DNA from: Planctomycetota bacterium
Lineage (GTDB): Bacteria > Planctomycetota > UBA1135 > GCA-002686595
DNA length: 8,623 bases
Direction of reading: 5' to 3'
Assembly: GCA_011524785.1 (NCBI GenBank)
Contig: WTJQ01000188.1
Coordinates: 1 to 8,623, forward strand
Shown here: piece after piece, positions 8,120 to 8,623 of the stretch
Numbering within the stretch: the stretch's first letter is position 1
Layout of the letters: every line of letters begins with the position of its first letter
The notes under the pieces: model-generated
The model's input: the letters and a program-made list of their open reading frames with translations, nothing else
Database searches by the model: none
What the model was told of the DNA's origin: nothing
Program-made: the position numbers and the translations under genes

Positions 8120-8623
8120 ATGGTGGCCGAGCTCGCGGACCACGTCGTGATCGGGGCCGGCATCGTCGGCCTGGCGACGGCCGAGGCACTCCAACGCCGG
8201 ACCGGCGGGAGCGTCGCGGTGCTCGACATGGAGGACCGGGTCGCGGCCCATCAGACGGGCCACAACTCGGGCGTCGTCCACTCCGGGCTCTACTACCGCC
8301 CGGGCAGCCTGAAGGCTCGCCTGTGCACGGAGGGCCGCGAGGCCCTGGCCCAGCTCTGCGAGGAGGAGGGCGTCGCCTTCGAACGGACCGGCAAGCTGGT
8401 CGTCGCGACCCGCGAGAGCGAGCTCCCAGCGCTGGAGGAGCTCGCGCGTCGCGGCGAGGCCAATGGCCTGGACGGCCTGGAGCGGCTGCACGGGCAGGAC
8501 GAGCTCCGGGAGGTCGAGCCCGCGGTGGCCGGCTGCGCCGGGCTCTGGGTCCCGCAGACCGGCATCGTCGACTACGTCGGCGTCTGCCACGCGCTGCGGC
8601 GCCGGATCGAGCGGGGCGGCGGC
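8120..8623 (+). CDS. lhgO: L-2-hydroxyglutarate oxidase LhgO, N-terminal part
   Basis: First 168 codons of a gene that runs off the right edge (the family has about 400 residues). LhgO is an FAD enzyme of the DAO superfamily that oxidises L-2-hydroxyglutarate to 2-oxoglutarate, usually feeding electrons to the membrane quinone pool. The start MVAELADHVVIGAGIVGLATA carries the FAD GxGxxG at residues 12-17, and the acidic ribose-binding end of strand 2 is near D36/E38. The signature GHNSGVVHSGLYYRPGSLKARLC at 47-69 is typical of LhgO (GRNSGVIHAGIYY...PGSLKA in relatives). Then come FERTGKLVVAT, and VPQTGIVDYVGVCHAL near the edge, also family-like. The ATG at 8120 is preceded by a GGGGT run only two bases away, a weak ribosome site. 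It is divergent from thiC and unlikely to share its control. Confidence 0.9.
   Translation, partial: MVAELADHVVIGAGIVGLATAEALQRRTGGSVAVLDMEDRVAAHQTGHNSGVVHSGLYYRPGSLKARLCTEGREALAQLCEEEGVAFERTGKLVVATRESELPALEELARRGEANGLDGLERLHGQDELREVEPAVAGCAGLWVPQTGIVDYVGVCHALRRRIERGGG

Noticed and set aside
7862..8590. 242-residue minus-strand open frame opposite lhgO
   Set aside because: The plus strand encodes a clear LhgO N-terminus; the minus frame has stop-free composition only.

Overview
The window is GC-rich bacterial chromosome (third codon positions almost all G or C) with ordinary metabolic genes packed closely together. The best clue to the host is the secreted DUF1028 protein at 4519-6027. Its C-terminal domain resembles the 'GTSPG...LPLN...LDAQG.A...L.G..IH.AAL' modules common in secreted proteins of high-GC Planctomycetota. 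A planctomycete, probably from the high-GC Pla163/Engelhardtia-like lineages, is therefore likely, but this is inference from memory of the families.

Left part, plus strand (1-3099): the 3' end of a DAO-family FAD oxidoreductase, with signs of a frameshift close to the window edge. It is followed by an iron-sulfur photolyase of the prokaryotic (6-4)/FeS-BCP class with all four cluster cysteines, then a renalase-like FAD/NAD(P) oxidoreductase whose start overlaps the photolyase end by 26 bp. The last two look translationally coupled.

Middle and right, minus strand (7850 down to 3166): a TPP riboswitch, thiC (thiamine pyrimidine synthesis), a perfect 10-bp-stem hairpin, the secreted DUF1028 multidomain protein, and an LplT-like MFS transporter. 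The riboswitch shows that thiC is controlled by thiamine pyrophosphate. The hairpin between thiC and the DUF1028 gene suggests that the two downstream genes are not simply co-expressed with it. The MFS gene converges on the renalase-like gene across a 66-bp gap.

Right edge, plus strand (8120-8623): the first 168 codons of L-2-hydroxyglutarate oxidase (lhgO), divergent from thiC across about 270 bp of GC-rich non-coding DNA.

I found no mobile element, CRISPR array, tRNA or rRNA, and no convincing previously undescribed system. The points most worth checking are the apparent frameshift at the left edge, the TPP riboswitch that moves the thiC start, the thiC/DUF1028 hairpin, the photolyase/renalase coupling, and the domain make-up of the DUF1028 protein.
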